Shown: positions 40,416 to 49,493, counted from the first letter of the stretch. The stretch: 64,000 bases of DNA from GCA-2726865 sp050053595 (GCA_050053595.1 JASFTK010000001.1:30143-94142); one strand, 5' to 3'. Translations and numbers: made by a program. The notes: generated by a model from the sequence alone, not told the origin.

Positions 40416-41273
40416 TTGTCGCAGGTATCCGATGAGAAGATCGAGATCGTCGACGCCACGGCGAAGCTGCTTGATGAATACAAGCTCATAGGCGCAGCCG
40501 ATTTGAACAAGGTGGGGAGCGAGATGCTCCAAGATCTCAGGAAGCAACTCAGGGGTCAGGTGCTCCTCAGGGGTATAAAGAACACCCTTATGCGTATCGC
40601 GATGGACAAAGCCAACTTTGAAGACACTGAGGATTTCCTAGAACTCATCAAGGGCCAGAACATCTACATATTCTCCAATGGCAATCCCTTCCGCCTCGCG
40701 ATGGCCCTCCACAAGAACAAGGCCAGGGTATTCTCAAAGACAGGGGACATAGCCATAGAAGATGTAATGATCCCAGCGGGGAACACCGGCCTCAGCCCCG
40801 GACCCATCATCAGCAAATTTGGGTCTCTCGGGATCAGGACCCGCATAGAGGCCGGGAACATCTGGGTCGTCAACGACACCGAGGTCGCTAAGGCGGGGGA
40901 TGAGATCTCTGAGGATCTCGCTGATCTTCTCGCCCGTCTGGGGATCAGGGCATCAGAGATGGGTCTTGAGATTAAGGCCGTCTACGAGGATGGGGTGATA
41001 ATCCCCCGGGAGGATCTCCTCATCGATATTGAGACGTACCTGGATAGGCTCACCAAGGCTTTCAGTGGCGCATATCAGGTAGCCCTTAAGGCTTCTTACG
41101 CCACCCCAGTCACCATCAAGCCCCTCCTCTCCAGGGCAGCCCAAGACGCGAAGAAGGTCGCCATGGAGGCCGCTTGGATGACGCCGGAGACCGCCTCCGA
41201 GATAATAGCCCAAGCGAATGCAAAGGCCGTGAACCTCGCCAAGGCAGTTGGTAGGGCTCAGGCCGACCTCTAG
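40416..41273 (+). CDS. rpl10: Ribosomal protein L10 (P0), stalk base
   Basis: 285 residues from TTG. rRNA-binding N-terminal domain (VGSEMLQDLRKQLRGQVLL, RGIKNTLMRIAMDKANFED), then the archaeal insertion domain (PAGNTGLSPGPIISKFGSLG), and C-terminal helices that dock L12 dimers (ALKASYATPVTIKPLLSRAA; AWMTPETASEIIAQANAKAV). The terminal acidic tip seen in eukaryotic P0 and many archaea is absent: the protein ends KAVGRAQADL. A T-run terminator follows; rpl12 is not next to it. Confidence 0.95.
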   Translation: MSQVSDEKIEIVDATAKLLDEYKLIGAADLNKVGSEMLQDLRKQLRGQVLLRGIKNTLMRIAMDKANFEDTEDFLELIKGQNIYIFSNGNPFRLAMALHKNKARVFSKTGDIAIEDVMIPAGNTGLSPGPIISKFGSLGIRTRIEAGNIWVVNDTEVAKAGDEISEDLADLLARLGIRASEMGLEIKAVYEDGVIIPREDLLIDIETYLDRLTKAFSGAYQVALKASYATPVTIKPLLSRAAQDAKKVAMEAAWMTPETASEIIAQANAKAVNLAKAVGRAQADL

Positions 41274-41313
41274 CCCGTATACTCCATGCTGGGGTACAAT
41301 CTACTGACGGGTA

Positions 41314-41319
41314 TTTTTT
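41314..41319 (+). terminator. T-run terminator of the L11 operon
   Basis: Six Ts 40 bases after the rpl10 stop. The distance is consistent with termination of the nusG-rpl10 unit. Confidence 0.45.
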
Positions 41320-41403
41320 AGGGGGTTACCCATTCGGGGGTTCATGGTCTGATAACGTCGGAGTTTATAAGGGGCCGCATGATTTTGTAGCCTGATCAGG
41401 TAT

Positions 41404-41715
41404 ATGGGTAAGAAGCTGGTGAAGAGCGAGAGCGACATCCGGAGGAGCATGCTTATGCCTAATAAGAATGATATCCTTGGCATCGTAGACAAGAATCTAG
41501 GATTCACCAGGATGAGGGTCGTCTGCCAGGATGGTCATAGGAGGATGTGCCGGGTCCGTGGTAAGATGAAGAAGAGGAACTGGGTCCGGGAGAGGGATGT
41601 TGTATTGGTCTCGCCTTGGGAGTTCGCTTGGGAGCGGAAGGGGGATATCATCTTCCGTTATACGGCCAACCAGGCCCACTGGCTCAGGGAGAAAGGCTAC
41701 CTCACTATAGGCTGA
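41404..41715 (+). CDS. Translation initiation factor aIF1A
   Basis: 103 residues of the eIF1A OB-fold. DILGIVDKNLGFTRMRVVCQ, then DGHRRMCRVRGKMKKRNWVR, ERDVVLVSPWEFAWERKGDI and IIFRYTANQAHWLREKGYL. Binds the ribosomal A-site during start selection. Single-gene unit with ttataaggg (~41365) as TATA box and a T-run terminator at 41761. This factor is relevant to the apparent non-AUG starts in the window. Confidence 0.96.
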   Translation: MGKKLVKSESDIRRSMLMPNKNDILGIVDKNLGFTRMRVVCQDGHRRMCRVRGKMKKRNWVRERDVVLVSPWEFAWERKGDIIFRYTANQAHWLREKGYLTIG

Positions 41716-41760
41716 GGACAAGGGTAGCTCACCTCAGTGGGCTGCATAGTAATAACTGGA

Positions 41761-41766
41761 TTTTTT
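41761..41766 (+). terminator. T-run terminator after aIF1A, with adjacent hairpin
   Basis: Six Ts 46 bases after the stop, followed by a perfect 6-bp hairpin GCCGGT/ACCGGC (41784-41798) that lies 20 bases past the engB stop. Confidence 0.45.
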
Positions 41767-41817
41767 CCCACAGTAGACATGAGGCCGGTTGCACCGGCAG
41801 TATGTTCTCCCTGAGGG

Positions 41818-42417
41818 TCACATCCTGAAGGGCGCTCTCAACCCCTTCTCGACCAGTTTCCTCACCACTGCTGCCTTCAACTCCCCCACGCCTTCACCCG
41901 TCCTCCCGCTTACGGGATACATGGCTATCTCCGTCCCTGGGGGGATCATGCCCACTATACTCTCAAAGGTCTCATTTAGGAGGGGTTGGGGGTCTCCCCT
42001 GATCTTATCTATCTTGTTTGCAGCGATCACCAGGGCGTCCTGTGTGTTCTCCGTGATGAACTGGATCATCTCCAGGTCGATGGGTATGAAACCCTTCCTC
42101 TCCAGCCTCCTAGAGACTTCCCGGAACGTCGATACATCCAGAACGTGCACCGCTACGGCGATGTCTCTCCCCCGGGTCTCGATGAAGTCGATTATCTCGT
42201 CCTTAATCCTGCCCTCCTGTCTCTTAGGAGCTCCCGAGATCCTGCCGTATCCCGGCATGTCCACCAGAGAGAGGTGCTTCCCCACCTGATAGGTCAAGAT
42301 CCTCCTGGTTGTCCCGGGTCGCTTCCCCGATCTGGTCTTTATCCCGGTCATCAGCCGTATGATGGTGCTCTTCCCTGAGTTGGGCCTACCAGTGAAGACT
42401 AGCAGTCTCTCGCTCAT
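41818..42417 (-). CDS. engB: EngB-like GTP-binding protein
   Basis: 199 residues. G1 GRPNSGKSTIIRLMTG, G2-region GKRPGTTRRI, G3 LVDMPGYGRISGA and G4 AANKIDKIRG; no extra domain. This is the TrmE-Era-EngA-EngB family GTPase of EngB type, which helps large-subunit assembly in bacteria. In archaea it is near ribosomal genes as here. Divergent from rpl13, whose promoter lies in the 210-base gap. Confidence 0.92.
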   Translation of the reverse strand: MSERLLVFTGRPNSGKSTIIRLMTGIKTRSGKRPGTTRRILTYQVGKHLSLVDMPGYGRISGAPKRQEGRIKDEIIDFIETRGRDIAVAVHVLDVSTFREVSRRLERKGFIPIDLEMIQFITENTQDALVIAANKIDKIRGDPQPLLNETFESIVGMIPPGTEIAMYPVSGRTGEGVGELKAAVVRKLVEKGLRAPFRM

Positions 42418-42562
42418 ATCAGAGTATTATGGGGACCGTCCTTAGTTATCTTATCCGTTCACCGACCCCATGAACGCCCCACCTAGCCTCAGGGGGTTCT
42501 CAAAGAATCCCCCTATCGCGCTGGTGGGTGATGCCCGACATCGGGGATTATAGGGTGAAAAC

Positions 42563-42569
42563 CTTTATA
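42563..42569 (+). promoter_or_regulatory. TATA box of the rpl13 operon
   Basis: ctttata (aaacctttatacg), 64 bases before the rpl13 ATG; caaggtgaaagata supplies the ribosome site. The 42418-42560 stretch also contains a GGGGG/CCCCC hairpin (42499-42522) of unknown use. Confidence 0.5.
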
Positions 42570-42629
42570 CGCCCAGACGTTTTCACAGTTTACGCATTCC
42601 GGAACCCGGACCTACAAGGTGAAAGATAA

Positions 42630-43061
42630 ATGAGCGAGCTGAACAGGGCGGTCATCAACGCCGAAGGCCTAATCCTAGGGAGGATGGCGAGCGTCGTGGC
42701 CAAGAGGCTCCTCGAGGGGGCGTACATAGACATAGTTAACGCGGAAGGCGCAGTGGTCTCGGGTAAGCGGAAGATGGTCATCAACGAGAGGAAGGAGTTC
42801 CTAGAGGTTGGAGGGCCTACCAAGGGACCTTTCCACTACAGGAAGCCCAACGCCATCGTCAGGAGGACCATACGGGGGATGCTACCCCACAGGAAGCCCC
42901 GCGGCCGGGACGCCTACGGAAGACTCAAGGTCCACATCGGGATCCCACGGGAGTTTGAAGGAGCCGAAGCCGAGAGCATCGAGAGCGCCAAGGTCGATAG
43001 GCTCAAAGGGCGGTATGTCACCGTGGGCGAGATAGCAGAGAACATAGGTTGGAAGGTTTAG
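42630..43061 (+). CDS. rpl13: Ribosomal protein L13
   Basis: 143 residues. VINAEGLILGRMASVVAKRL, VNAEGAVVSGKRKMVINER, then GPFHYRKPNAIVRRTIRGML and HRKPRGRDAYGRLKVHIGIP are diagnostic. Followed after a single base by rps9 in the common archaeal order; L18e, which often precedes it, is not here. Confidence 0.97.
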   Translation: MSELNRAVINAEGLILGRMASVVAKRLLEGAYIDIVNAEGAVVSGKRKMVINERKEFLEVGGPTKGPFHYRKPNAIVRRTIRGMLPHRKPRGRDAYGRLKVHIGIPREFEGAEAESIESAKVDRLKGRYVTVGEIAENIGWKV

Positions 43062-43062
43062 T

Positions 43063-43473
43063 ATGCCGTCGAAGAAAAAAGCGCAGCTCACCGTTGGAAA
43101 GAGAAAGACATCCAAGGCAAGGGTCGTCATCGCTCCGGGGAAGGGACGTATCAGGGTCAACAACAAGCCGATCTCATTATATCAGCCCCTTATAGCAAGG
43201 GAGAAGATACTGGAGTCCATCTGGATCGCCGGGGACGTTGTGGACGACATCGATATCAGCGCCAAGGTCCACGGTGGAGGTTTCATGAGCCAGGCTGAAG
43301 CCGTCAGGATGGGAGTCGCCCAGGGCCTTGTCAAGTGGACTAGGAGCAAGAGACTGAGGAAGACCTACATCGATTATGACAGGACCATGCTGGCAGGGGA
43401 CGCCCGCCGCAAGGAACCCAAGAAGTTCGGTGGACCAGGCGCCCGGAGCAAGAAGCAGAAGAGCTACAGGTGA
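43063..43473 (+). CDS. rps9: Ribosomal protein S9
   Basis: 136 residues. TVGKRKTSKARVVIAPGKGR starts the conserved domain; VHGGGFMSQAEAVRMGVAQG and the basic tail with PKKFGGPGARSKKQKSYR (ending KSYR) reaches the P-site tRNA. ATG immediately after the rpl13 stop. The next gene is rpl13e. Confidence 0.98.
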   Translation: MPSKKKAQLTVGKRKTSKARVVIAPGKGRIRVNNKPISLYQPLIAREKILESIWIAGDVVDDIDISAKVHGGGFMSQAEAVRMGVAQGLVKWTRSKRLRKTYIDYDRTMLAGDARRKEPKKFGGPGARSKKQKSYR

Positions 43474-43480
43474 TATCCCC

Positions 43481-43792
43481 ATGGTCAGGATGATCTCACC
43501 AGTCGTTAGATCAGGCGACAAGGAGCGCCCGGGAAAAGGTTTCTCCATGGATGAACTTCAGGAAGCCGGCCTCAACGCCGGCGAGGCACGCCACCTAGGG
43601 ATCCCCGTGGACCCGAGGAGGAGCACCAGCTATCCTGAGAACGTTGAGGGCCTCAAAGAGTGGATCGAGGAAGCCCGGAGGGAGGGTTTCAGGGTCCCCA
43701 AGGTCAAACAGTCCTCGAAGGGGCAGAGAGGCAGGGCCCATAGAGGTCTCACCAGCTCCGGGAAGAAGATGAGAGCCCTCAAGAAAACCTGA
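43481..43792 (+). CDS. rpl13e: Ribosomal protein L13e
   Basis: 103 residues from ATG 43481. Key landmarks: ERPGKGFSMDELQEAGLNAG, ARHLGIPVDPRRSTSYPENV and GLKEWIEEARREGFR, followed by a basic tail with KGQRGRAHRGLTSSGKKMRA. Its presence suggests TACK or Asgard relatives, since L13e is rare in Euryarchaeota. Shares the rpl13-rps9 operon (seven-base gap after rps9). A less likely upstream frame extension was rejected for lack of a ribosome site and protein character. Confidence 0.92.
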   Translation: MVRMISPVVRSGDKERPGKGFSMDELQEAGLNAGEARHLGIPVDPRRSTSYPENVEGLKEWIEEARREGFRVPKVKQSSKGQRGRAHRGLTSSGKKMRALKKT

Positions 43793-43953
43793 TTTAGTTC
43801 CCCCCCAGTCGTCTGGTTCTCTAAATGCGTTTCGCCCCAACTCTGTCATTTGAGTGGGATGTGGAAATTTACAGGGGGCTTCTCGGCTTGTCCTTGAAAC
43901 TATCCTGTGAATGTTTTTTAAGGGTCTGATGCCCGGTTCGATTGGAGTGTACT

Positions 43954-44403
43954 ATGGAGGGCGATTACCGATACGGCAGGTGCGGGGTGTTCTGTGAGAT
44001 GTGCTCCACAGGGAATGGGAGAGTCAAGGAACTAGCCGAGGAGTTGAGACGGCTCACAGCAGGATTTTTCAAGGTCTTCCCTCCTGGACATGGGGACTTC
44101 GATTGGGACCAGTATAGGAAGGGCCTCGACTACTTCTGTGAGAGTTATGGTTGTCCCACCTGTCTAGGCATAGAGGATCCCTGGTGTGAGGTCTTGAAAT
44201 GCGAAAAGGTGGAGGAGAAAGGGAGCTGCCTCGTCTGCGCGGAGTTCTTGGAGTGCCCCCGGACCGAGTACCAGCGGGACAGATACCCCTTTGTCATCGT
44301 TCATTATAGGAGAGTTGCCGAGAAGGGACTGGAGGCGCTGTTCGAGGAGGAGAGGGAGAAGGCGGAATCCGGTGTCCTACTCCAAGATATAAGGAGATAC
44401 TGA
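43954..44403 (+). CDS. Cysteine-rich DUF3795-like protein
   Basis: 149 residues with at least nine cysteines: RYGRCGVFCEMCSTGNGR at the start (CGxxCxxC-type metal site), then DYFCESYGCPTCLGIED, PWCEVLKCEKVEEKGSCLVC and EFLECP. The N-terminal CG-C-C and the mid CPTC motif resemble DUF3795 proteins, thought to bind iron-sulphur or zinc. TATA-like ttttttaaggg (~43915) and ATG 43954; a TTG at 43942 is an alternative. Function unknown. Confidence 0.75.
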   Translation: MEGDYRYGRCGVFCEMCSTGNGRVKELAEELRRLTAGFFKVFPPGHGDFDWDQYRKGLDYFCESYGCPTCLGIEDPWCEVLKCEKVEEKGSCLVCAEFLECPRTEYQRDRYPFVIVHYRRVAEKGLEALFEEEREKAESGVLLQDIRRY

Positions 44404-44452
44404 GGGCGGGAAGGAGCAAAAAACATATAGAAAAATTCGGATAGGAAGGCGG

Positions 44453-45607
44453 TCAGAGCTTGGCTAGGGCCTTCTCCGTCCTGTCCAGGGCCTCGTTCAT
44501 GATGGCCTCACTAGTGGCGATGCACAATCTGAGGTGGCCCTCACCCTTGGCTCCGAACTTGGAACCCGTCTCGTAAGCTACCTTCCCCTCTTCTAAGAGA
44601 TATTCGAAGAGCTCGTCGCTGGTCTTCCCGTAGTCGAACTTGGGGAACATCAGATACGTCCCCTCTAGTTTTGGGACGGTCACATTGGGGAGTTCTCCGA
44701 GGCGTTTCTCGCAGAGGGCCCTCATCTTGTGGAGGTGTTCCATTATGTCTCGACGCCACCAGTCCAGCTTCTTTCCCAGCATCACTGGCGCCGCAGCCTT
44801 GGCAAGAGTGCTTGTGGTCCGGGTGATGTCCGCTGCATGCCTTCTCAGACTCTCCATCATACCCTTGTCGGTGGCGCATGTGTAGCCCATCCTTAGCCCT
44901 GCGACTCCAAAGGTCTTGGAGAAACCCCATGTTGTCATGGTGAGCCTCTCTATCTCGGGGTTGAGTGCCGCCAAGGTGATGTGTTCCCGACCATCGTAGA
45001 GGATATCCTCCCAGAGCTCGTCAACCATGACGACTATCTCATTGTCAACCGCTACATCAGCGATGCCCTTGAGTTCCTCTTCAGTCATAACACGGCCTGC
45101 AGGGTTGTGGGGGTTGCAGACGAAGATGAGCTTGGTCTTGGGGGTCACCAGCCCCTTGAGGCGTTCGATGTCGAAAGTATATCCCTCATTCATATTGAGA
45201 GGCCAGTGGACCGGTTTGGTCCCCGTCACCTCCTGAGATGTGTAGAAATGGAAGTACATCGGGTCGGTGACGATAACCTCGTCCCCTGCCTGGCAGGCGT
45301 GCCTCACGGCGAGCCACATCGCGGGTATAACGCCCTGGGTTATCAGTATATCCTCGGCTTTGGCATCTAAGCCGTTCCTCCTCTCCACCTTTTCAGCCAT
45401 CGCCTCCATGGTGGGCTCGTCGAAGTTGTAGAAGAGGTCCTCGTCCTGGACTGCGTTGATGAGGGCCTTCTTGATCTCCATTGCCACTGGAAAATCCGGG
45501 TCCGCTATCCAGAGGGGTATGACATCCTCAGGGTAAGTGTGCCACTTTTTACCTGGAGCAGCGAGCATCCCCTCGATTGAAGCGGAGTTGAACGGTGCAT
45601 GGTACAA
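44453..45607 (-). CDS. PLP-dependent class I/II aminotransferase (MalY/PatB-like)
   Basis: 384 residues of fold-type I. WIADPDFPVAMEIKKALI near the N-terminus is the MalY/PatB signature region; VCNPHNPAGRV holds the Asn binding PLP; VMVDELWEDIL the Asp; and TWGFSKTFGVAGLRMGY the Schiff-base lysine (~232). C-terminal EGHLRLCIATS gives the carboxylate-binding Arg. Acts as a C-S lyase (cystathionine) or aminotransferase. Single-gene unit, with a gap of 323 bases to the next gene. Confidence 0.88.
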   Translation of the reverse strand: MYHAPFNSASIEGMLAAPGKKWHTYPEDVIPLWIADPDFPVAMEIKKALINAVQDEDLFYNFDEPTMEAMAEKVERRNGLDAKAEDILITQGVIPAMWLAVRHACQAGDEVIVTDPMYFHFYTSQEVTGTKPVHWPLNMNEGYTFDIERLKGLVTPKTKLIFVCNPHNPAGRVMTEEELKGIADVAVDNEIVVMVDELWEDILYDGREHITLAALNPEIERLTMTTWGFSKTFGVAGLRMGYTCATDKGMMESLRRHAADITRTTSTLAKAAAPVMLGKKLDWWRRDIMEHLHKMRALCEKRLGELPNVTVPKLEGTYLMFPKFDYGKTSDELFEYLLEEGKVAYETGSKFGAKGEGHLRLCIATSEAIMNEALDRTEKALAKL

Positions 45608-45930
45608 TTCTCTTCACCTATGTTAGAGATGGTGTGAACCGGTCCCATTTATTTCTGTTGAAAAATATCTCTGCATACACTAAAAAACCGTGATTATCGA
45701 GATTTGAAGCCCTCCTATAGTAGCAAATCTTAAAAATATTTGAATTAAAAAGGGGTCCAATGTTTATCCCTATTATAGTCCTACTGAACAAAATCGTTGC
45801 CCCTAATGTTCTTACCAGATGCCGTTGAGGGAAGCAAAAATGCTTGTTTGTTTGAGTCGTAGGAGAGAGTACAAGGTGGTCAACTCGTTTTTTACTTTGA
45901 TAGGATCATCAAAATGGGGGTGGGGAGAGG
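45608..45930. other. AT-rich intergenic region
   Basis: About 320 bases between divergent genes with no credible frame. Contains ttaaaaatatttgaatt (~45730), a run cgttttttactttg (~45888) that may be the TATA for the dehydrogenase, and the site gggtggggagagg just before its ATG. No tRNA or repeat. Confidence 0.5.
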
Positions 45931-46938
45931 ATGGTTAAACACAAGATAGCCTCCCTCTACGCCTACATCCCGAGGGAACATCAGATAGAGAAGTTTTGCT
46001 GTAATTTAGACCCTGGGACCTTTGAATTCGTGGTGATCCCCAAGGACCCCACCGAGGAAGAGATCAAAGAAACCATCTCGGGAGCATCCATGATACTCAT
46101 GGCTCCGAGATCCCCCTTCCTAGATCGGGCTCGCCTTGAGTCCGTCGAGGAACTCCGACTGGTCCAGTTCATGTCTGTCGGTTATGACAATATCGACCTC
46201 GAAGCATCCAAAGAGCTGGGGATATCTGTCGCCAACAACGCGGGATACAACGCCGTCGCCGTCGCAGAACATGCTATCATGATGATCCTAGTCCTCCTCA
46301 AGAAGGCCTTCTTGGCCCACCAGGGCGTGATACAGGGTGGTTGGCCACAACAGGAGCTCATAGATAAAGACAAATATCTCTACGAGCTCCGGGGAAAAAC
46401 CCTGGGGGTCCTAGGTCTGGGGAACATAGGAGTGGAGGTTGCAAAGAGAGGAGTGGCGTTCGAAGCGCGGGTCCTGTACAATAAGAGGAACCGCCTCAGA
46501 GAGGGGAAAGAGAGGGGTTTGGGTGTTGAGTACGCCACCCTTGAAGAGCTACTGAGAGAGTCTGATGTCCTCAGCGTTCACACACCCCTCACCAACGAGA
46601 CACGGGGGATGATAGGGAGGGAGCAGATAGGGATGATGAAGACCGGGGCAATCTTGGTCAACACCGCGAGGAAAGGCATTGTCGACGACGCGGCTGTGGC
46701 TGAAGCCCTGAGGAGCGGGAAGCTCTGGGGGGTTGGGATCGACGTACCAAGAACACCTGAGGAGCAGGACGAGCTCAGGGAGATATTCAAGGGGTTGGAC
46801 AACGTGGTCCTGACGCCCCACATCGCCAGTGGCACCTGGAACGCTTCAGAGCAGTTCTTCGACCAGATAAGGGACCAGATCACCCGGTTCACTAGGGGGG
46901 AGAAACCCCTCTACCTGTTGAACGACGTCTGGGGCTAA
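45931..46938 (+). CDS. D-isomer specific 2-hydroxyacid dehydrogenase
   Basis: 335 residues. NAD-binding GKTLGVLGLGNIGVEVAKRG (~150-170), then the active-site Arg in VNTARKGIVDD (~247), Glu in the later helix and His in TPHIASGTWNASEQF (~293) with the conserved Thr-Pro-His. The N-terminal substrate domain has VQFMSVGYDNIDLEASKELG. Members include phosphoglycerate, glyoxylate and lactate dehydrogenases; there is no ACT domain, so a serA role is not specified. MFS gene follows 83 bases on. Confidence 0.88.
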   Translation: MVKHKIASLYAYIPREHQIEKFCCNLDPGTFEFVVIPKDPTEEEIKETISGASMILMAPRSPFLDRARLESVEELRLVQFMSVGYDNIDLEASKELGISVANNAGYNAVAVAEHAIMMILVLLKKAFLAHQGVIQGGWPQQELIDKDKYLYELRGKTLGVLGLGNIGVEVAKRGVAFEARVLYNKRNRLREGKERGLGVEYATLEELLRESDVLSVHTPLTNETRGMIGREQIGMMKTGAILVNTARKGIVDDAAVAEALRSGKLWGVGIDVPRTPEEQDELREIFKGLDNVVLTPHIASGTWNASEQFFDQIRDQITRFTRGEKPLYLLNDVWG

Positions 46939-47021
46939 CTGATATGTCCAATCCCCTCGGTCGGAAAGTGCAAAACATCCAGTGAAGCCAGCGGGGTATT
47001 TTGAGATAAAGGAGGGTTGAG

Positions 47022-48209
47022 ATGGGAGAGGAGACGGCAGAACCCGGGCGTATGATACTGCCTACACTGGTCTTCTCCCGATTCGCTACGATGCCCCCAG
47101 GCATCTTGACAGGCCTCCTCCTGCTCGACATCGGCGAGACCTTCAGTTTAACGGTTGGGATCGCTGGGCAGGTCAGGTCAGCCGCCTCTGTGGTGGGGGT
47201 CGTCTTCGCCCTCCTGATCGGAGGCCTCAGCCTCAGGTTCAAGCCCAAGCCTCTTCTCCTAGCAGGCCTCTCCATCCTCGTGGTCTCAGCGGTTGGCTGC
47301 GCCCTCGCCCCCAGCTTCCCCGTCCTTCTCTCTGCATACGCCCTGACAGGCGTCGTGGTTGCCCTAGTGGGCCCCATGACTTTCACCTTGGTAGCTGATC
47401 ACTTCCCCCGGGATCAGAGGGCCAATGCCATAAGCTGGATCATCGCCGGGATGTCAGGCTCCTACCTAGTCGGAGCCCCGATCATAGGCTACATCTCGGG
47501 GTTCGTGGGATGGCGGGGGGCTTTCCTCTGGTTCGTGCTACCCGTCTCTCTCCTAGGACTGCTGATGGCCCAGACCTTCATCCCCTCCAAAGGTAGGCCA
47601 GACCTGGAGGGTCAGAGGGTTGAGGCGGGGCTCCTCAAGGGCTTTACAAAAGTGCTCACGGATATCTCATCCCTCTCATGCCTTTCGGGCACCGCCTTAG
47701 TCGCGGCGGCCTACATGGCTATGGTGAGCTACGCCCCCTCCTTCTACAGGGAGAGATTTGGCCTCTCAACCGCCCAGGCATCCCTACTGATCATTGTCTC
47801 CTCCGTCTTCTTCATCGCGGGGACCCGCCTTAGCGCTGGGCTTGTCAGAACCTATGGCCGGAAGCCTATAACCCTATGGCTCTCTGCTCTCGCCGCAGTC
47901 TCCATAGTCGCATACCTGAACCTCCCTGACCTGTGGCTCTCCCTCGCCGCCCGATTCTTGGGGAGCACAATATCCGCCATCGTCTTCACCGCTACCAACG
48001 CTCTGACCTTGGAGCAGCTCCCAGGGTTCCGGAGCACCGTCATGTCACTGAACCAGTCGGCCTTCAGTCTCGGAGGGTTCCTAGGCACGGCTCTGGGGGG
48101 GCTTGTCATCATGATCTCAGGCTATAAAACGATGGGGGTCACCCACGGGGCGATGATGTTCATAGCCATGATTGTCCTCCACTTATATGCGGCGGACCCC
48201 ACCGATTGA
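47022..48209 (+). CDS. MFS transporter
   Basis: 395 residues, 12 spans. Opening PTLVFSRFATMPPGILTGLL is unlike the other MFS proteins here, and the loop 2-3 is atypical (GGLSLRFKPKPLLLAG), resembling CynX/cyanate or nitrate-like permeases. Second-half motif SAGLVRTYGRKPI. Follows the hydroxyacid dehydrogenase by 83 bases in the same direction, so a carrier for a hydroxy- or keto-acid is plausible. Confidence 0.82.
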   Translation: MGEETAEPGRMILPTLVFSRFATMPPGILTGLLLLDIGETFSLTVGIAGQVRSAASVVGVVFALLIGGLSLRFKPKPLLLAGLSILVVSAVGCALAPSFPVLLSAYALTGVVVALVGPMTFTLVADHFPRDQRANAISWIIAGMSGSYLVGAPIIGYISGFVGWRGAFLWFVLPVSLLGLLMAQTFIPSKGRPDLEGQRVEAGLLKGFTKVLTDISSLSCLSGTALVAAAYMAMVSYAPSFYRERFGLSTAQASLLIIVSSVFFIAGTRLSAGLVRTYGRKPITLWLSALAAVSIVAYLNLPDLWLSLAARFLGSTISAIVFTATNALTLEQLPGFRSTVMSLNQSAFSLGGFLGTALGGLVIMISGYKTMGVTHGAMMFIAMIVLHLYAADPTD

Positions 48210-48276
48210 GGGTCCCCCGTTTAGATCGTAAACAATATAACAGAGCCCCCTTTTTGGTAGGGGGAAGGTACAGGCT

Positions 48277-48534
48277 TTGATAGTTCTACTCTACTTCGAC
48301 TGGGTCGGAAGCTCCAAGGAGCTCAAGGCCTGGGAAACGAAGATCCAAGAGTCCTGCGAGAAGACGGGCGTCGAGTACATGGGCCTCTACGGTTCCATGA
48401 ACGAGAAATGGAACTTTGTAAGCATCTTCAAGACCAATGGCTACGAGAAATTCCTCGAAATGGGCAAGAACGTTGTCCGGCACGCCAAGATGCCCCACCA
48501 TATAGCCGAGGTCCTACTGCCCCAAGAGTTCTGA
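48277..48534 (+). CDS. Small protein of unknown function
   Basis: 85 residues from TTG. One alpha/beta unit: IVLLYFDWVGSSKELKAWET, then EKTGVEYMGLYGSMNEKWNF, SIFKTNGYEKFLEMGKNV and PHHIAEVLLPQEF. Secondary structure suggests a dimeric alpha-beta-barrel (ferredoxin-like) fold, as in small ligand-binding or monooxygenase-like proteins. No metal ligands. Not recognised with confidence. Preceded by gggggaaggtacag as ribosome site. Confidence 0.6.
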   Translation: MIVLLYFDWVGSSKELKAWETKIQESCEKTGVEYMGLYGSMNEKWNFVSIFKTNGYEKFLEMGKNVVRHAKMPHHIAEVLLPQEF

Positions 48535-48587
48535 GGACAACGCATCCACCCTTTTCTCCATCCACACAGCACAGAGGAAACTAGACC

Positions 48588-49493
48588 CTACAATAGGCGG
48601 GCTCCCTGATCGTCCACAGGCAGGATACAGACCCTCCGCCTAGGCGCGGCTTCCCTGAAGAGCGCGGCCCCGAGATCTGCTTCACCCCTAGGGACAAGGG
48701 AGAAGAGTGCTTCCCCGAACATCGCCATGGAGCACGGGAATCCTGCCTTGTCCGCCTGGTCCATCACCCTCTTCATACGGGGGGTTACGATATTGACATG
48801 TTCAGTGAACCTCCTGGAGAACTCCATGAATGTGGTGGGGTTCAGATCCTCTCTGAACTGGTCGACGAATCTACCGCCTAGGGCATTGATCCTCTCCCTC
48901 AAACGGGGGTCCGAGAGGGACTCAGCCGTGGATATAGGCCCGAAGTGGAGATAGACACAGGATAACTCGTTGCTCCTACCATACTTCAGGGCTTCCCCGA
49001 CCCCCGGAGCCCCAGGTCTATAGAGGACGCCGAACCCCCCCTGGGTCACGGCGAAGACGGTCCCCAACCCCGTCTTGCACTCTATCTCTGCTACATGGGC
49101 CACCCGGCCCACCTCCACATATGAGAGGCCCAGTTCAAGGACCTCGTTCAGGGCTAGGGCCAGAGTGATCGCCCCTCCACCGCTGGAGCCAAAACCCGCC
49201 CCTATAGGGACCCCTATCTCGTGGGTGATCTCGAGCCTCCAACACCCGTTGCTCTTGGAGAGCATCCTCTTGGCGACGTTCTCCGAGACCACAGCCTCCT
49301 TAGTGAACGCTCCATTCATCTTTACCTGGATCGATATAGATTCTGCGGGTTCCACCATGACCTCCGTGTGGATCCCTTGGGCTATGGAGAATCCGGCCCC
49401 CCGAGAGCCCTTCAGCAGGGGGTCATCGGGCTCGTCGCATATCTGGAAGAAACCCGTCAGATGGCCTGGGGCGAAGGCAGATGCTTCCCTCAT
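48588..49493 (-). CDS. Pantoate kinase (archaeal CoA synthesis)
   Basis: 301 residues of the GHMP kinase family. SAFAPGHLTGFFQICDEPDD begins the archaeal pantoate kinase, followed by GSRGAGFSIAQGIHTEV and the phosphate-binding loop GVPIGAGFGSSGGGAITLAL (~93). Phosphorylates pantoate to 4-phosphopantoate, the archaeal route that replaces bacterial pantothenate synthetase and kinase. The partner enzyme gene lies just upstream in the same direction. Confidence 0.92.
   Translation of the reverse strand: MREASAFAPGHLTGFFQICDEPDDPLLKGSRGAGFSIAQGIHTEVMVEPAESISIQVKMNGAFTKEAVVSENVAKRMLSKSNGCWRLEITHEIGVPIGAGFGSSGGGAITLALALNEVLELGLSYVEVGRVAHVAEIECKTGLGTVFAVTQGGFGVLYRPGAPGVGEALKYGRSNELSCVYLHFGPISTAESLSDPRLRERINALGGRFVDQFREDLNPTTFMEFSRRFTEHVNIVTPRMKRVMDQADKAGFPCSMAMFGEALFSLVPRGEADLGAALFREAAPRRRVCILPVDDQGARLL

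Noticed and set aside
41784..41798. Hairpin GCCGGT/ACCGGC as an engB terminator
   Set aside because: On the minus strand it is not followed by a T-run; it may only be a transcript-end structure.
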